This document shows positions 54,953-62,767 of a DNA stretch of 64,000 nucleotides, piece after piece. The DNA lies in assembly GCF_003315205.1 (NCBI RefSeq), contig NZ_QNRR01000001.1, forward strand, positions 248,001 through 312,000, read 5' to 3'. The position numbers and the translations under genes were made by a program. This DNA is from Roseimicrobium gellanilyticum. GTDB taxonomy: Bacteria; Verrucomicrobiota; Verrucomicrobiia; Verrucomicrobiales; Verrucomicrobiaceae. Each line of letters starts with the position of its first letter. The first letter of the stretch is position 1. The notes beneath the pieces were generated by a model. The model worked only from the letters and a program-made list of their open reading frames with translations, ran no database searches and was not told the origin of the DNA.

Positions 54953-55195
54953 CTAGTTCGTTGCGTCTTTGACCGCATCCTTGGTTTCTTCTGCCGCGTC
55001 TTTGACGGCGTCCTTCACATCCTCACCGGCATCCTTGAGTCCTTCCGCGGGACGGCGATCCAAGGCGTCGTCCACGCCTTCTTTCAGTGACTTGTCGCGT
55101 TCACAACTCGTCATCGTGAGGGGGAGCATAGCCGAGGTGGCGACCAGACACAGGGAAATGCCGGCAGCCTTCAGGGTGTGGATTGCAGATTTCAT
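54953..55195 (-). CDS. Small lipoprotein with LEA-like KDAVKDA repeats
   Basis: 80 aa. The signal peptide ends in the lipobox LTMTSC (Cys31). The mature part is one amphipathic helix with a repeated seven-residue pattern: EDVKDAVKDAAEETKDAVKDAT. Such repeats resemble LEA-type and apolipoprotein-like helices that stay unfolded in water and form helices on membranes or upon drying. Family not assigned. It is the last of four small minus-strand genes (DUF892, CsbD, DUF1328, this one) that are all typical of general stress responses; the sigma-54 promoter at 56444 may drive all of them. Its leader is rich in A and C and lacks a ribosome-binding site. Confidence 0.85.
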   Translation of the reverse strand: MKSAIHTLKAAGISLCLVATSAMLPLTMTSCERDKSLKEGVDDALDRRPAEGLKDAGEDVKDAVKDAAEETKDAVKDATN

Positions 55196-55341
55196 GGTTC
55201 TTTTGGGTTGTGGTTGTTGCGGGTTGTTGAGGGGGAGACGGATTCGTGAATGGATGCAACCCGATCACGAATCGGGCTGGCTCCGGCAGCCGCCATCCTC
55301 ATGGTGATGAGGTGGCCGGCATGCCGAAACTCAGGTTGGCG

Positions 55342-55518
55342 CTAGACGGCAGGTCTGCCGCGACCACCCCGACCGGTGAGGATCGAGATGAGGAAGAGCA
55401 CCAGGAACACAACGAAGAGCACCTGGGCGATCCAAGCAGCAGTGCCCGCGACGCCGCCGAATCCGAGGACGCCCGCAATGAGGGCGACCACGAGGAAGAT
55501 GATGGCATAGTGGAGCAT
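55342..55518 (-). CDS. DUF1328 membrane protein (YtjA-like)
   Basis: 58 aa. [20 protein letters not shown] and a second helix ([20 protein letters not shown]) with the connecting [11 protein letters not shown] are the full DUF1328 signature; the family length is 50-60 aa. Found widely in proteobacteria and PVC bacteria, often beside CsbD-type and other stress genes; the molecular role is unknown. Start ATG 55518 is preceded by a leader that is nearly free of G. It lies 105 bases downstream of the CsbD gene on the same strand. Confidence 0.92.
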   Translation of the reverse strand: MLHYAIIFLVVALIAGVLGFGGVAGTAAWIAQVLFVVFLVLFLISILTGRGGRGRPAV

Positions 55519-55570
55519 GGCTTAGTTGGGGTTTGGGGTTTTGGTTTGGGTGATTTTGGGGGGGAAGTGT

Positions 55571-55589
55571 CCCGCCACGTTGCGGCGGG
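55571..55589 (-). other. Hairpin between CsbD and DUF1328 genes
   Basis: CCCGCC (55571-55576) and GGCGGG (55584-55589) form a 6-bp GC stem with a seven-base loop, about 35 bases after the CsbD stop. Without a T-run it is likelier an RNA-stabilising or attenuating element than a full terminator. Confidence 0.35.
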
Positions 55590-55623
55590 TTGGGGTTCTC
55601 AGGAAGGCAGCAGAGAGAGGTTC

Positions 55624-55809
55624 CTAGAGCTTCGCGATGAAGCTGCGGATGTTCTCCTTGGTCTCACCGGTGCGTTGCTGGATGCGACCGATCACTTCTT
55701 CCTCTTTTCCTTCTTCGAAGAGAAGATCGTCATCGGTGAGTTGGGCATACTTCTGTTTGATTTTGCCCTTCAGGGTGTTCCACCTGCCTTTAAAAGAGAG
55801 CTCTGTCAT
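55624..55809 (-). CDS. CsbD family stress protein
   Basis: 61 aa. FKGRWNTLKGKIKQKYAQLTDDDLLFEEGKEEEVIGRIQQRTG-type sequence is the complete CsbD domain (shown here in part: GRWNTLKGKIKQKYAQLTDD). CsbD was found as a sigma-B dependent protein of Bacillus subtilis, and relatives such as E. coli YjbJ are abundant in stationary phase; the biochemical role is unknown. Small, acidic-basic and soluble. It lies 87 bases downstream of the DUF892 gene on the same strand and may be on its sigma-54 transcript. Leader again A/C-rich. Confidence 0.95.
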   Translation of the reverse strand: MTELSFKGRWNTLKGKIKQKYAQLTDDDLLFEEGKEEEVIGRIQQRTGETKENIRSFIAKL

Positions 55810-55896
55810 GGCTTTTTGGGGGTTGGGTTTTGGTTTCGTTTCAGAGTTTGGAAATCATCACAAACACCACGGATGAATCGCGGCTCGCGGGGTGGC

Positions 55897-56412
55897 TCAG
55901 TGTGAGGTGCTTCCCTCAATGGCCTCCTGATTGACGCCGGTGCTGAACCATCCGCCCGTGGCGATGTAGGACAGCATCTTGTCATGATCACCGGCGCGTG
56001 AAGCCAGCTTGCCCAGCAAGGTCGCTGCCTCACTCTTGCCCAGGCACCGGGCAAAGGCCTTCGCGGTGCCGAAGCCCGCGATTTCATAGTGGGCGATTCG
56101 TTGCGCATTGGCGATCAGACAGGCGTCGATGGTGGCTGTGTCCCCCTGCCCGCCCGTCGTTTGAGTGGTCTCCCGGATGAGCCCTCGCATGGCTTCGCAG
56201 GTGACACCGGTGGGAGCCGTCTCCAGAAGTTGGCAGACCTCCTGGAGTTGGGTGATGTTTTCGAGCGTGTTTTCAGAAATGTCGGAAAGCCCCTGACGCA
56301 GATCCGTGCTGGTCGCCTTCTCAATCATATCGGGGAGCATGGCGCTGAACTGGATTTCTGCGTCGAAGAGGTCCTTCAGTTGATCCTTGAGCAATTCATG
56401 GAGGGAGTGCAT
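55897..56412 (-). CDS. DUF892 ferritin-like protein (YciE/YciF family)
   Basis: 171 aa. SLHELLKDQLKDLFDAEIQF is the standard start of DUF892, and the four-helix bundle continues with the metal-ligand pattern (Glu/His in NAQRIAHYEIAGFGTAKAF). Relatives YciE and YciF of enterobacteria are dimeric ferritin-like proteins induced by stress; metal binding is expected, but their reaction is unknown. A near-perfect sigma-54 promoter lies 32 bases upstream of ATG 56412, which gives a leader of about 20 bases without a ribosome-binding site. It is the first gene of the leftward stress group. Confidence 0.94.
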   Translation of the reverse strand: MHSLHELLKDQLKDLFDAEIQFSAMLPDMIEKATSTDLRQGLSDISENTLENITQLQEVCQLLETAPTGVTCEAMRGLIRETTQTTGGQGDTATIDACLIANAQRIAHYEIAGFGTAKAFARCLGKSEAATLLGKLASRAGDHDKMLSYIATGGWFSTGVNQEAIEGSTSH

Positions 56413-56443
56413 GGGAGGGAGCAGGGTTGTGCCCCACTAAGGG

Positions 56444-56459
56444 GCAATACCCGTGCCAA
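56444..56459 (-). promoter_or_regulatory. Sigma-54 (-24/-12) promoter of the DUF892 stress group
   Basis: The minus strand reads TTGGCACGGGTATTGC (56459 down to 56444), which fits the consensus TTGGCACG-N4-TTGC throughout: GG and GC elements are exactly ten bases apart. Transcription would start near 56432. The palindrome-rich stretch 56489-56575 upstream (TGCACA-N8-TGTGCA; ATGCG-N5-CGCAT) could hold activator sites. Confidence 0.85.
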
Positions 56460-56681
56460 TTTTGCGAGCTGTCATCGCAACATGTTGATGCACAGGTGTA
56501 TATGTGCAGTTGGGAGCTTTTTGGTGCCTGCTAAAATTCCACCTGTTCGTGGCGAAATGCATGCGTATTGCGCATGGCGGTCAGCATTCTGCAATGTTCT
56601 TCCGTCCAAGGTGGAGTCGGCCGGAGATTAACTGGTGCTTGATCCCATCGTGACTTCTCCCTCATCTTAGCAGTCCCCCCG

Positions 56682-58814
56682 ATGCGACTCCGGCAGCAAA
56701 CCCCCAGGTCGATGCTCGTGCTTTTTGCAGGAGCCATGATTTTGAGCGCCTTCGTGCTCTCCGTTATTGTCTGGGTCCGTCTCAATTCAAGTGTGTCCAA
56801 ACGGATGGAGGTGCGGACTGTCGCCATTGAGTGGGAGAAGCTGGTGTCCATGCTCAAGGACGCAGAGACAGGCCAGCGTGGCTTCCTCATCACCGGAGAT
56901 GACAAGCACTTGCAGCCCTTCCATGCCGCTGCCGGCGCGCTGCCGGCCCAGTTTCAGAAACTGACGGAACTGGAGGCGCTGCAGGAGGATCAATATGGTG
57001 AGAATGAATTGCTCTCCTTCCAGCAGCTGACCGACCGGAGAATGGAAGAACTCCGCGACACCATTCTGGTACGGCGGCGTGAGGGTGCGGAAGCTGCGGC
57101 AACGCTCGTGAAGCAAGGTGCGGGCAAGGCCATCATGGACGAGATCCGTCTGAAGGCTGGCCGGAGAATGGGTGAGCTCGATGCCAAGGTCGAGCGGTAC
57201 AACAAGATCATGGAAGGCGACCTGAGGTGGGGGTTCTACAGCGTGGCCGGCACCTCCCTTGCCAGCTTCCTCGCAGGCGTGCTCGCGTGGCGGCTTTTGC
57301 GTGAGTCCGAGCAGCAGGCGCGCCGTGAAGAACGTCTCGCGATCGAGAAGCGTCGCGCGGAACAGTCCGACCGCGAGAAAAGCATTTTCCTGGCGACGAT
57401 GAGCCATGAAATTCGCACGCCCATGAATGCCATCCTCGGATTTGGTGAGCTGATGGTGGGGGAGGCGAAGACTGACAAGGAGCGTCGCTACGCGCAATCC
57501 ATCGTCCGCAGCGGGCATTCCCTCCTGCAGATCATCAATGACATCCTGGATCTCTCCAAGATAGAAGCCGGCATGATGGAGATCCATGCCACGCCCACGG
57601 ACGTGCGTGAGCAGGCGGCCTTTGTGCAGCAGCTTTTCAACACACAGGCAAATGCCAGGGGAGTGGAGATGCGGGTGGAGATTGCGCAGGACGTGCCACA
57701 TTCCTTGATGCTGGACAGCACCCGTCTGCGGCAGGTGTTGATCAACCTCACCGGAAACGCTTTCAAGTTTACAGAAAAGGGGAGGGTGACCCTGCGGTTT
57801 GGCGGAAATCGGGAAGGGGATACGCGCCCCCTTTACCGACTGGTGGTGGAGGTCGCCGATACGGGCGTGGGCATTCCACCCGAGCGGCAGGCGGAAATCT
57901 TCAAGCCCTTCGTGCAGGCGAAGGTGAAGCGTGATGCGGAAAACCGGGGCACGGGTCTGGGCCTGGCCATTGTGCGACGACTCGCGGACCTCATGCGGGG
58001 CAGCGTTTCCGTGCAGAGCAAGGTGGGAGAGGGCAGCACCTTCCGCCTTGATCTGCCAGGAGTGGAAATCTCAGCGCGCCTGCCCCAGACTTCCATGCCG
58101 GAAGAACCTGCGGTGGACTTCAATGACTTGGTGCCATCCGAGATTCTCGTGGTGGATGACAACCCGGTGAACCGCGAGCTGGTACGCGGCTTCTTTGACA
58201 CCACCCATCACCGCATCCGCGAGGCCTCTGATGGACGAGAGGCGCTGGACGTGCTGCGCGAGCGCAGACCCGACGTGGTGCTCATGGACATCCGCATGCC
58301 TGTCATGGACGGACGCACCGCGTTGCGGACGCTTCGTGAAAGCAAGGAGATGGATCCCTTGCCGGTGATTGCGGTCACTGCATCCAGTCTGGCAGGGGAG
58401 GAGGCCAGCTTGCGCCAGGCGTTCGACGGCTTTGTGCGCAAACCCTTTTCTCGCGCCCAACTCTTCCGGGAGCTCGCGCAATTCATCCCGAGGTACAAGG
58501 CGGTCAACGCCCCGCAATCCGGCTTGGGGGAGGTGCAGCCCACCCCGGCATGGAAAGAGCTGATCGAAAAATTGCACGATCTGGAGGCGAGCAGCTGGCC
58601 GGTGGTGCGCGATGGAATGGTGATTTCTGAGGTCAGCGCATTCGCGACGCGGTTGCGTGACCTCGCCGAGAAATACGCCTGCCCACCGCTCGACCTGTAT
58701 GCATCCAATCTCATCACCCAATGCCAAAGCTTTTCACCAGGGGAACTTGATAAACTGATGGAATCCTTTCCACGTGTGATTGCCAAGATTGAGGAACGAC
58801 TCGCCGCGACATGA
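56682..58814 (+). CDS. Hybrid histidine kinase with CHASE3 sensor and receiver domain
   Basis: 710 aa. Two membrane helices (about 11-31 and 187-207) enclose a CHASE3 periplasmic domain (KDAETGQRGFLITGDDKHL). Then come the dimerisation domain with phospho-histidine in ATMSHEIRTPMNAILGF (about residue 243), the ATPase domain (INLTGNAFKFTEKG, VADTGVGIPP, GTGLGLAIVRRL), and a receiver domain (about 485-605) with the aspartate in VVLMDIRMPVMDG, and a helical tail that is not recognisably an HPt domain. A weak -24/-12-like element (TGGCGAAATGCATGC at 56550-56564) precedes it. First gene of an operon with a receiver-kinase and an NtrC-type regulator; overlaps the next gene by 4 bases. Confidence 0.95.
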   Translation: MRLRQQTPRSMLVLFAGAMILSAFVLSVIVWVRLNSSVSKRMEVRTVAIEWEKLVSMLKDAETGQRGFLITGDDKHLQPFHAAAGALPAQFQKLTELEALQEDQYGENELLSFQQLTDRRMEELRDTILVRRREGAEAAATLVKQGAGKAIMDEIRLKAGRRMGELDAKVERYNKIMEGDLRWGFYSVAGTSLASFLAGVLAWRLLRESEQQARREERLAIEKRRAEQSDREKSIFLATMSHEIRTPMNAILGFGELMVGEAKTDKERRYAQSIVRSGHSLLQIINDILDLSKIEAGMMEIHATPTDVREQAAFVQQLFNTQANARGVEMRVEIAQDVPHSLMLDSTRLRQVLINLTGNAFKFTEKGRVTLRFGGNREGDTRPLYRLVVEVADTGVGIPPERQAEIFKPFVQAKVKRDAENRGTGLGLAIVRRLADLMRGSVSVQSKVGEGSTFRLDLPGVEISARLPQTSMPEEPAVDFNDLVPSEILVVDDNPVNRELVRGFFDTTHHRIREASDGREALDVLRERRPDVVLMDIRMPVMDGRTALRTLRESKEMDPLPVIAVTASSLAGEEASLRQAFDGFVRKPFSRAQLFRELAQFIPRYKAVNAPQSGLGEVQPTPAWKELIEKLHDLEASSWPVVRDGMVISEVSAFATRLRDLAEKYACPPLDLYASNLITQCQSFSPGELDKLMESFPRVIAKIEERLAAT

Positions 58815-59974
58815 CCCAGCCCCCTGCGCAAACCATATTGATCGTTGATGATCAGGAAGAGAATCTCCGGCTGGTCGGCACGGTGCTTTCGATGATGAAC
58901 TACGACATCATCCTGGCCAGCAGCGCGGAGCAGGCCTTCAAGCGCCTGACATCGCGACTGCCGGATTTGATTTTGCTGGATGTATTGATGCCAGAGACGG
59001 ACGGGCTCTCCACCTGCCGGCAGATTAAGGCCGAGCCGAAGTGGTCGGACATTCCCGTAATCTTTCTCTCAGCGGCGGATGACAAGAATCTCATTGTGCA
59101 GGCTCTCGAGGCGGGTGGGGTGGACTATGTGACGAAGCCCTTCAACATGGCCGAGCTTGTCTCCCGCGTGCGCACGCAGCTTTCCCTGAAGCAGGCGCGT
59201 GACCAGTTGCGGACCCTGGCAGAGGACAAGGATGAGATTCTGGGCATCCTCGCACACGACCTCAAGAACACGCTGGCGGGCATGAAGCTGAGCGCCGGAC
59301 TGCTGCAGGGGCGCTCCGGGGATCTGCCTCCAAGGTGCATGGCACTGGTGGACAACATCGCCAACTCCACCGAGCGCATGCTTTCTTTCGTGAAGGAGTT
59401 CCTCGCGAACCAGCATGCGGAGCGCCTGCAGTTGAAGAAGCAGAGGCTGAATCTCGGTGACTTCGTCACACTGCTCACTGCAAATCATCAGGCAGCGGCG
59501 CAAGCCAAGCGGATCACCCTGGTCTCGCAGATTCCCGGCACATCTGTGCAGGTGGAGGGCGATCGCGAGGCCATGACCCAGGTGTTGGAAAATCTCGTCT
59601 CGAACGCCCTGAAGTTCACCCCCCAGGGAGGCAACGTGGAGGTGATCGTGGAGCCGCCCGTGGCTGGCATGGCGAAGTGCATCGTGCGGGACAACGGACC
59701 CGGCTTCACTGAGCAGGACCGCGGAAAGATGTTCCGCCGTTATGGACGCCTGAGTGCGCGCCCTACCGGCGACGAGCCCTCCACGGGGCTGGGCCTCTCC
59801 ATCGTAAAAAGGCTGCTCGATGCCATGGGTGGAACCATCGTCCTTGCGGAAGGTGGCGGACCCGGTGCAGAATTCATTGTGTCACTTCCCATCGCAACCA
59901 CTCCGGAGCCCGCCGAAGTGCCCGCCGTGGCACAGGCTGCGGCCGATGCCCCCACGGAGCGCTCGCAATCCTAG
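58811..59974 (+). CDS. Receiver-histidine kinase protein
   Basis: 387 aa, soluble. An N-terminal receiver domain (1-125; LIVDDQEENLRL, aspartate in LILLDVLMPETDG about residue 58, lysine in DYVTKPF) is followed by a coiled linker, a kinase dimerisation domain with histidine in ILAHDLKNTLAGMKLSAG (about 150), and an ATPase domain (NLVSNALKFTPQGG, DNGPGFTEQDRG, STGLGLSIVKRLLDAMGG). An Ala/Pro-rich tail ends the protein. Start overlaps the upstream hybrid kinase stop (ATGA). It probably receives phosphate from the membrane kinase and relays it to the NtrC-type regulator 21 bases downstream. Confidence 0.94.
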   Translation: MTQPPAQTILIVDDQEENLRLVGTVLSMMNYDIILASSAEQAFKRLTSRLPDLILLDVLMPETDGLSTCRQIKAEPKWSDIPVIFLSAADDKNLIVQALEAGGVDYVTKPFNMAELVSRVRTQLSLKQARDQLRTLAEDKDEILGILAHDLKNTLAGMKLSAGLLQGRSGDLPPRCMALVDNIANSTERMLSFVKEFLANQHAERLQLKKQRLNLGDFVTLLTANHQAAAQAKRITLVSQIPGTSVQVEGDREAMTQVLENLVSNALKFTPQGGNVEVIVEPPVAGMAKCIVRDNGPGFTEQDRGKMFRRYGRLSARPTGDEPSTGLGLSIVKRLLDAMGGTIVLAEGGGPGAEFIVSLPIATTPEPAEVPAVAQAAADAPTERSQS

Positions 59975-59995
59975 TCACGCCTTCGCTCCCTCAGA

Positions 59996-61363
59996 ATGGA
60001 CATTCTCATCATCGACGACGAAAAGATCATCCGCGACGCCACCACCCAGCTAGTTGAGGACGCAGGGCACTACGCAGAGACTGCGACAGACAGCTCTACC
60101 GCCTTGCAGGCGCTGAAGGAATCTCCCTTCCACCTGGCACTGCTGGATGTGAATCTGGGCCGCGAGAACGGTCTCGATTTGCTCGCGGAAATCCAGAGGC
60201 AGCATCCGCAGCTGCCCGTGGTGGTGTTCACTGCGGCAGCAACCATCAAGACGGCGGTGGAGGCCATGCGTCGGGGTGCGCTCGACTTCCTGGAAAAGCC
60301 CTTCTCCGAAGCACAGCTCAGCATCGTGCTCTCCCGTGTGCAAAAGCATCGGAAGCTCGCGGAGCGCGTGGTGGAACTGCAAACTCAGGTGGCCAGCCAG
60401 TCCCCCGAGCCCGTGTTCGACTCGGCGAGTCCCGCGGTGAAAGAAGTGCTGGAGGTGCTCTTCCGCGCCGCCAGCACCCCGGCCTCCGTTCTGATCCTTG
60501 GTGAAAGCGGCACCGGCAAGAGCGTGGCGGCACGCGCGGTGCATCTGCGGAGCGCACGTGCGGAGAAACCTTTCGTCACCGTGAACTGCCCGAGCCTCTC
60601 CAAGGAATTGCTCGAGAGCGAACTCTTCGGTCACACGAAGGGTGCCTTCACTGGCGCGGTGCGGGATCACTGGGGCAAGGTGAAGGCCGCGGAGGGAGGC
60701 ACCTTGTTTCTGGATGAAATTGGCGAGCTTCCCCTGGAACTGCAGCCCAAACTCCTGCGCCTGCTCCAGGATCGTGAATACGAACGCGTGGGCGAGAATA
60801 CAACCCGCGCGGCGGATGTACGCATCATTGCGGCAACCAACCGCGACCTGAGAAAGTCCGTCGAGGCCGGCACCTTCCGCGAGGACCTCTACTACCGCCT
60901 GAACGTGATCACCGTGGAGATGCCATCGCTGCGCCGCAGGCCGGATGATCTGCTGCTCTTCGCTGACAAGTTCCGCGAGTTCTTTGCTTCACAATTCGGC
61001 CGCCCCGTGCGGAGCTTCTCCGCACCAGCCCGGCATCAGATTCTCGCCCATGGCTGGCCCGGCAATCTTCGCGAGCTCCGCAATGCCGTGGAGCGCGCTG
61101 TGATCCTCGCGCATGGAAAGGAAATTGCCGCGACCGATCTCCCATCTCCCAGCGCCAATGGCGTGGTCGGTGGCGTCGGTGGAGATGTCGCAACTGCTGG
61201 AAATGTCCCCATGGTGGGCACCGCAGTTTCGCTTGAGGAGCTGGAAAGTGCGCACATCAAAGCGCTTCTCAAGACCTTGCCGAATCTTGCTGACGTGGCG
61301 CGTGTCCTGGGAATCGACCAGGCCACCCTCTACCGGAAACGCAAGAAGCTCGGTCTTGATTGA
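59996..61363 (+). CDS. NtrC-family sigma-54-dependent response regulator (AlgB-like)
   Basis: 455 aa. A receiver domain (1-115; aspartate in [13 protein letters not shown], lysine in [10 protein letters not shown]) is followed by an AAA+ domain (about 135-370) with Walker [13 protein letters not shown], the sigma-54-contacting loop GAFTGAV (about residue 218) and Walker [13 protein letters not shown], and a Fis-type helix-turn-helix at the end ([23 protein letters not shown]). The intact GAFTGA loop means it can activate sigma-54 polymerase. Third gene of the operon, closed by a strong terminator. Two sigma-54-type promoters flank the operon, which makes it the natural regulator of both stress groups; rpoN itself is not in the window. 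Confidence 0.96.
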   Translation: MDILIIDDEKIIRDATTQLVEDAGHYAETATDSSTALQALKESPFHLALLDVNLGRENGLDLLAEIQRQHPQLPVVVFTAAATIKTAVEAMRRGALDFLEKPFSEAQLSIVLSRVQKHRKLAERVVELQTQVASQSPEPVFDSASPAVKEVLEVLFRAASTPASVLILGESGTGKSVAARAVHLRSARAEKPFVTVNCPSLSKELLESELFGHTKGAFTGAVRDHWGKVKAAEGGTLFLDEIGELPLELQPKLLRLLQDREYERVGENTTRAADVRIIAATNRDLRKSVEAGTFREDLYYRLNVITVEMPSLRRRPDDLLLFADKFREFFASQFGRPVRSFSAPARHQILAHGWPGNLRELRNAVERAVILAHGKEIAATDLPSPSANGVVGGVGGDVATAGNVPMVGTAVSLEELESAHIKALLKTLPNLADVARVLGIDQATLYRKRKKLGLD

Positions 61364-61394
61364 CAGAAGGCCGGGCTTGCAGATTGGAAATTGG

Positions 61395-61424
61395 ATGGCG
61401 GGTTTTTCCACCCGCCATTTTTTT
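61395..61424 (+). terminator. Rho-independent terminator of the regulator operon
   Basis: ATGGCGGGT (61395-61403) and ACCCGCCAT (61410-61418) form a 9-bp GC-rich stem with a six-base loop, directly followed by a run of seven T (61418-61424). It lies 31 bases after the regulator stop. Confidence 0.93.
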
Positions 61425-61654
61425 GATTGACGCGAATTGTTCCGACTACGGAATCGGAGTGGAGCAAAAGTTGCGCCACGAAGTGTCATAAGCCATGCGT
61501 GCCTCATTCCATGAATGTTGTGCATGATTTGTTTGCAACCTGCATAGCAACTTCGACCCAGGACATGCACATTGCATGAGGAATGAGGCGGTTGCGATGT
61601 GGTGTGAATTTGCAAAGGGTTGGGAATGAGGATGAAATCGTAACACCATCCCGA
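61425..61654. other. Upstream region of the right sigma-54 promoter, with repeats
   Basis: No convincing gene in these 230 bases. The 9-mer GGAATGAGG occurs three times: inverted at 61503-61511 (CCTCATTCC), direct at 61581-61589 and 61623-61631. An inverted repeat CATGCA-N3-TGCATG lies at 61565-61579, and TGCAT recurs at about 61522 and 61541. The spacing, 30-150 bases upstream of the -24 element, fits activator-binding sites. Which of them binds the regulator is unknown. Confidence 0.45.
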
Positions 61655-61670
61655 TGGCACGCGGCATGCG
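61655..61670 (+). promoter_or_regulatory. Sigma-54-type (-24/-12) promoter of the YqjD/YqjE stress group
   Basis: TGGCACGCGGCATGCG at 61655-61670: a perfect -24 block TGGCACG and GG-N10-GC spacing, with one change in the -12 block (ATGC for TTGC). It follows the terminator of a sigma-54 activator operon and precedes five plus-strand genes. Transcription would start near 61681. Confidence 0.65.
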
Positions 61671-61673
61671 CTT

Positions 61674-61880
61674 ATGGATCGCATGGCAACCCTACTTTAT
61701 TTTCCTGCACAAGACTGCTCCGAGGTGCCACGTCATCGCGGGCGTAGCCGGCACAGCAGTCACCTTGCTGCAGCCTTTGCAGCACTCAGTACGGCGCATG
61801 AGGACAACGTCGACCTCCGCCTTCTCGAGCATCTGGTCTCCATGGACGAAGACGAAAACGATGAGCCCCATGCTGCCTAG
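61674..61880 (+). CDS. Possible small protein of 65-68 aa
   Basis: Open frame from ATG 61674 or 61683 (MATLLYFPAQDCSEV) to 61880. The protein is His/Arg-rich in the middle and ends in a strongly acidic tail (LVSMDEDENDEPHAA). No family recognised. The predicted transcription start (about 61681) lies between the two ATG codons, so translation would have to be leaderless from 61683. It may also be an untranslated leader of the DUF883 gene, 65 bases downstream. Confidence 0.35.
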   Translation: MDRMATLLYFPAQDCSEVPRHRGRSRHSSHLAAAFAALSTAHEDNVDLRLLEHLVSMDEDENDEPHAA

Positions 61881-61945
61881 CCGCACCTCGCTCCAGACTT
61901 TCAAAGAAGCAAACCCCAACAAGAACATCCATACCCCCTCTTACC

Positions 61946-62266
61946 ATGAGCACTTCCGGACCCTCCGTTGATACCCTCAAGCGCGATGTGCGCACTCTCG
62001 CTGACGACACCATGAAGATGGCGCAGAATCGCTTTGTCGAACCCGCCATGGACGCGGCGCAGCGTGCGAGCGTGCAAGCGCGCAAGGCTTTGGAGCAATC
62101 CCGTGATCGCATGAACCAACAGCTCGCTGTGGCGGAAAGATATGCCGCACGCGGCTACGACCAGACTACCACCTGGATCTCTGCGAACCCGCTGGCTGCC
62201 GTGGGCATTGCGGTAGGCGCCGGCCTGCTGTTGTCCTCCATCTTCCGCCTGTCCTCACGCCGATAG
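61946..62266 (+). CDS. DUF883 family protein (ElaB/YqjD-like)
   Basis: 106 aa. A long charged helix (DTLKRDVRTLADDTMKMAQN...) leads to a C-terminal membrane segment with the family signature TTTWISANPLAAVGIAVGAGLLLSSIF. E. coli relatives ElaB and YqjD are stationary-phase inner-membrane proteins anchored by this C-terminus, and YqjD binds ribosomes. Start ATG 61946 is preceded by an A/C-rich leader without a ribosome-binding site, like those of the leftward stress genes. First clear member of the rightward sigma-54 group and followed by a YqjE-like gene, the same order as in yqjD-yqjE of E. coli. Confidence 0.9.
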   Translation: MSTSGPSVDTLKRDVRTLADDTMKMAQNRFVEPAMDAAQRASVQARKALEQSRDRMNQQLAVAERYAARGYDQTTTWISANPLAAVGIAVGAGLLLSSIFRLSSRR

Positions 62267-62332
62267 CCGCGAGCGCCTGGCAGACCTTTTTGACCCGCAT
62301 GGCCGTCATGAAATCTCCCACCACTTGTGAAC

Positions 62333-62767
62333 ATGCACGCCTCCTCGCCTCCCTCGTGGTCATCACATCTTGATCGCGGAAACAGCCTGTCGGATTCCGT
62401 CCGCACGTTGCTTTCCTCGCTGGTGACCTATCTGGAGACGCGGTGGAAGCTGTTTAAGGTGGAATCGGGAGAGGCCATGCGGCTGGGAATCCAGGTGGCT
62501 GTGGTCACCCTGTTCGCTCTCGCGTGCGCCTTCGTGATGTACGTGTGCGCCATGGTCGGCGTGACCTTGTGGATCGCTCACCAATGGTGGGACGGCGCGG
62601 TGATGCCCGCTGCGTTCATCATGGCAGGAGTGCATCTCCTCCTCCTGCTCAGTTGCGCGGGATTCATCATCTGGTCCCTGCGCGGACGAAAGCTCTTTCA
62701 CGATACGAGAACAGAATTCAAGGAGGACAAGCGATGGCTGCACCTGCAAACGACATCCAACGTCTGA
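62333..62767 (+). CDS. YqjE-like membrane protein (DUF1469 / phage holin family)
   Basis: 144 aa. An amphipathic N-terminal segment (LSDSVRTLLSSLVTYLETRWKLFKVESGEA) precedes two membrane helices (about 50-72, VAVVTLFALACAFVMYVCAMVG; and 85-107, AAFIMAGVHLLLLLSCAGFII), then a cytoplasmic tail. This is the DUF1469 pattern, often labelled phage holin family though chromosomal and not lytic. ATG 62333 was preferred over GTG 62327. Located 66 bases after the DUF883 gene; its end overlaps the next gene by 34 bases. Function unknown; linked to envelope stress in enterobacteria. Confidence 0.86.
   Translation: MHASSPPSWSSHLDRGNSLSDSVRTLLSSLVTYLETRWKLFKVESGEAMRLGIQVAVVTLFALACAFVMYVCAMVGVTLWIAHQWWDGAVMPAAFIMAGVHLLLLLSCAGFIIWSLRGRKLFHDTRTEFKEDKRWLHLQTTSNV

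Noticed and set aside
56550-56564. A third -24/-12-like element before the CHASE3 kinase gene
   Set aside because: GG-N10-GC spacing is right, but only TGGC and TGC match, and transcription would start a few bases before the ATG. Too weak to call a promoter.
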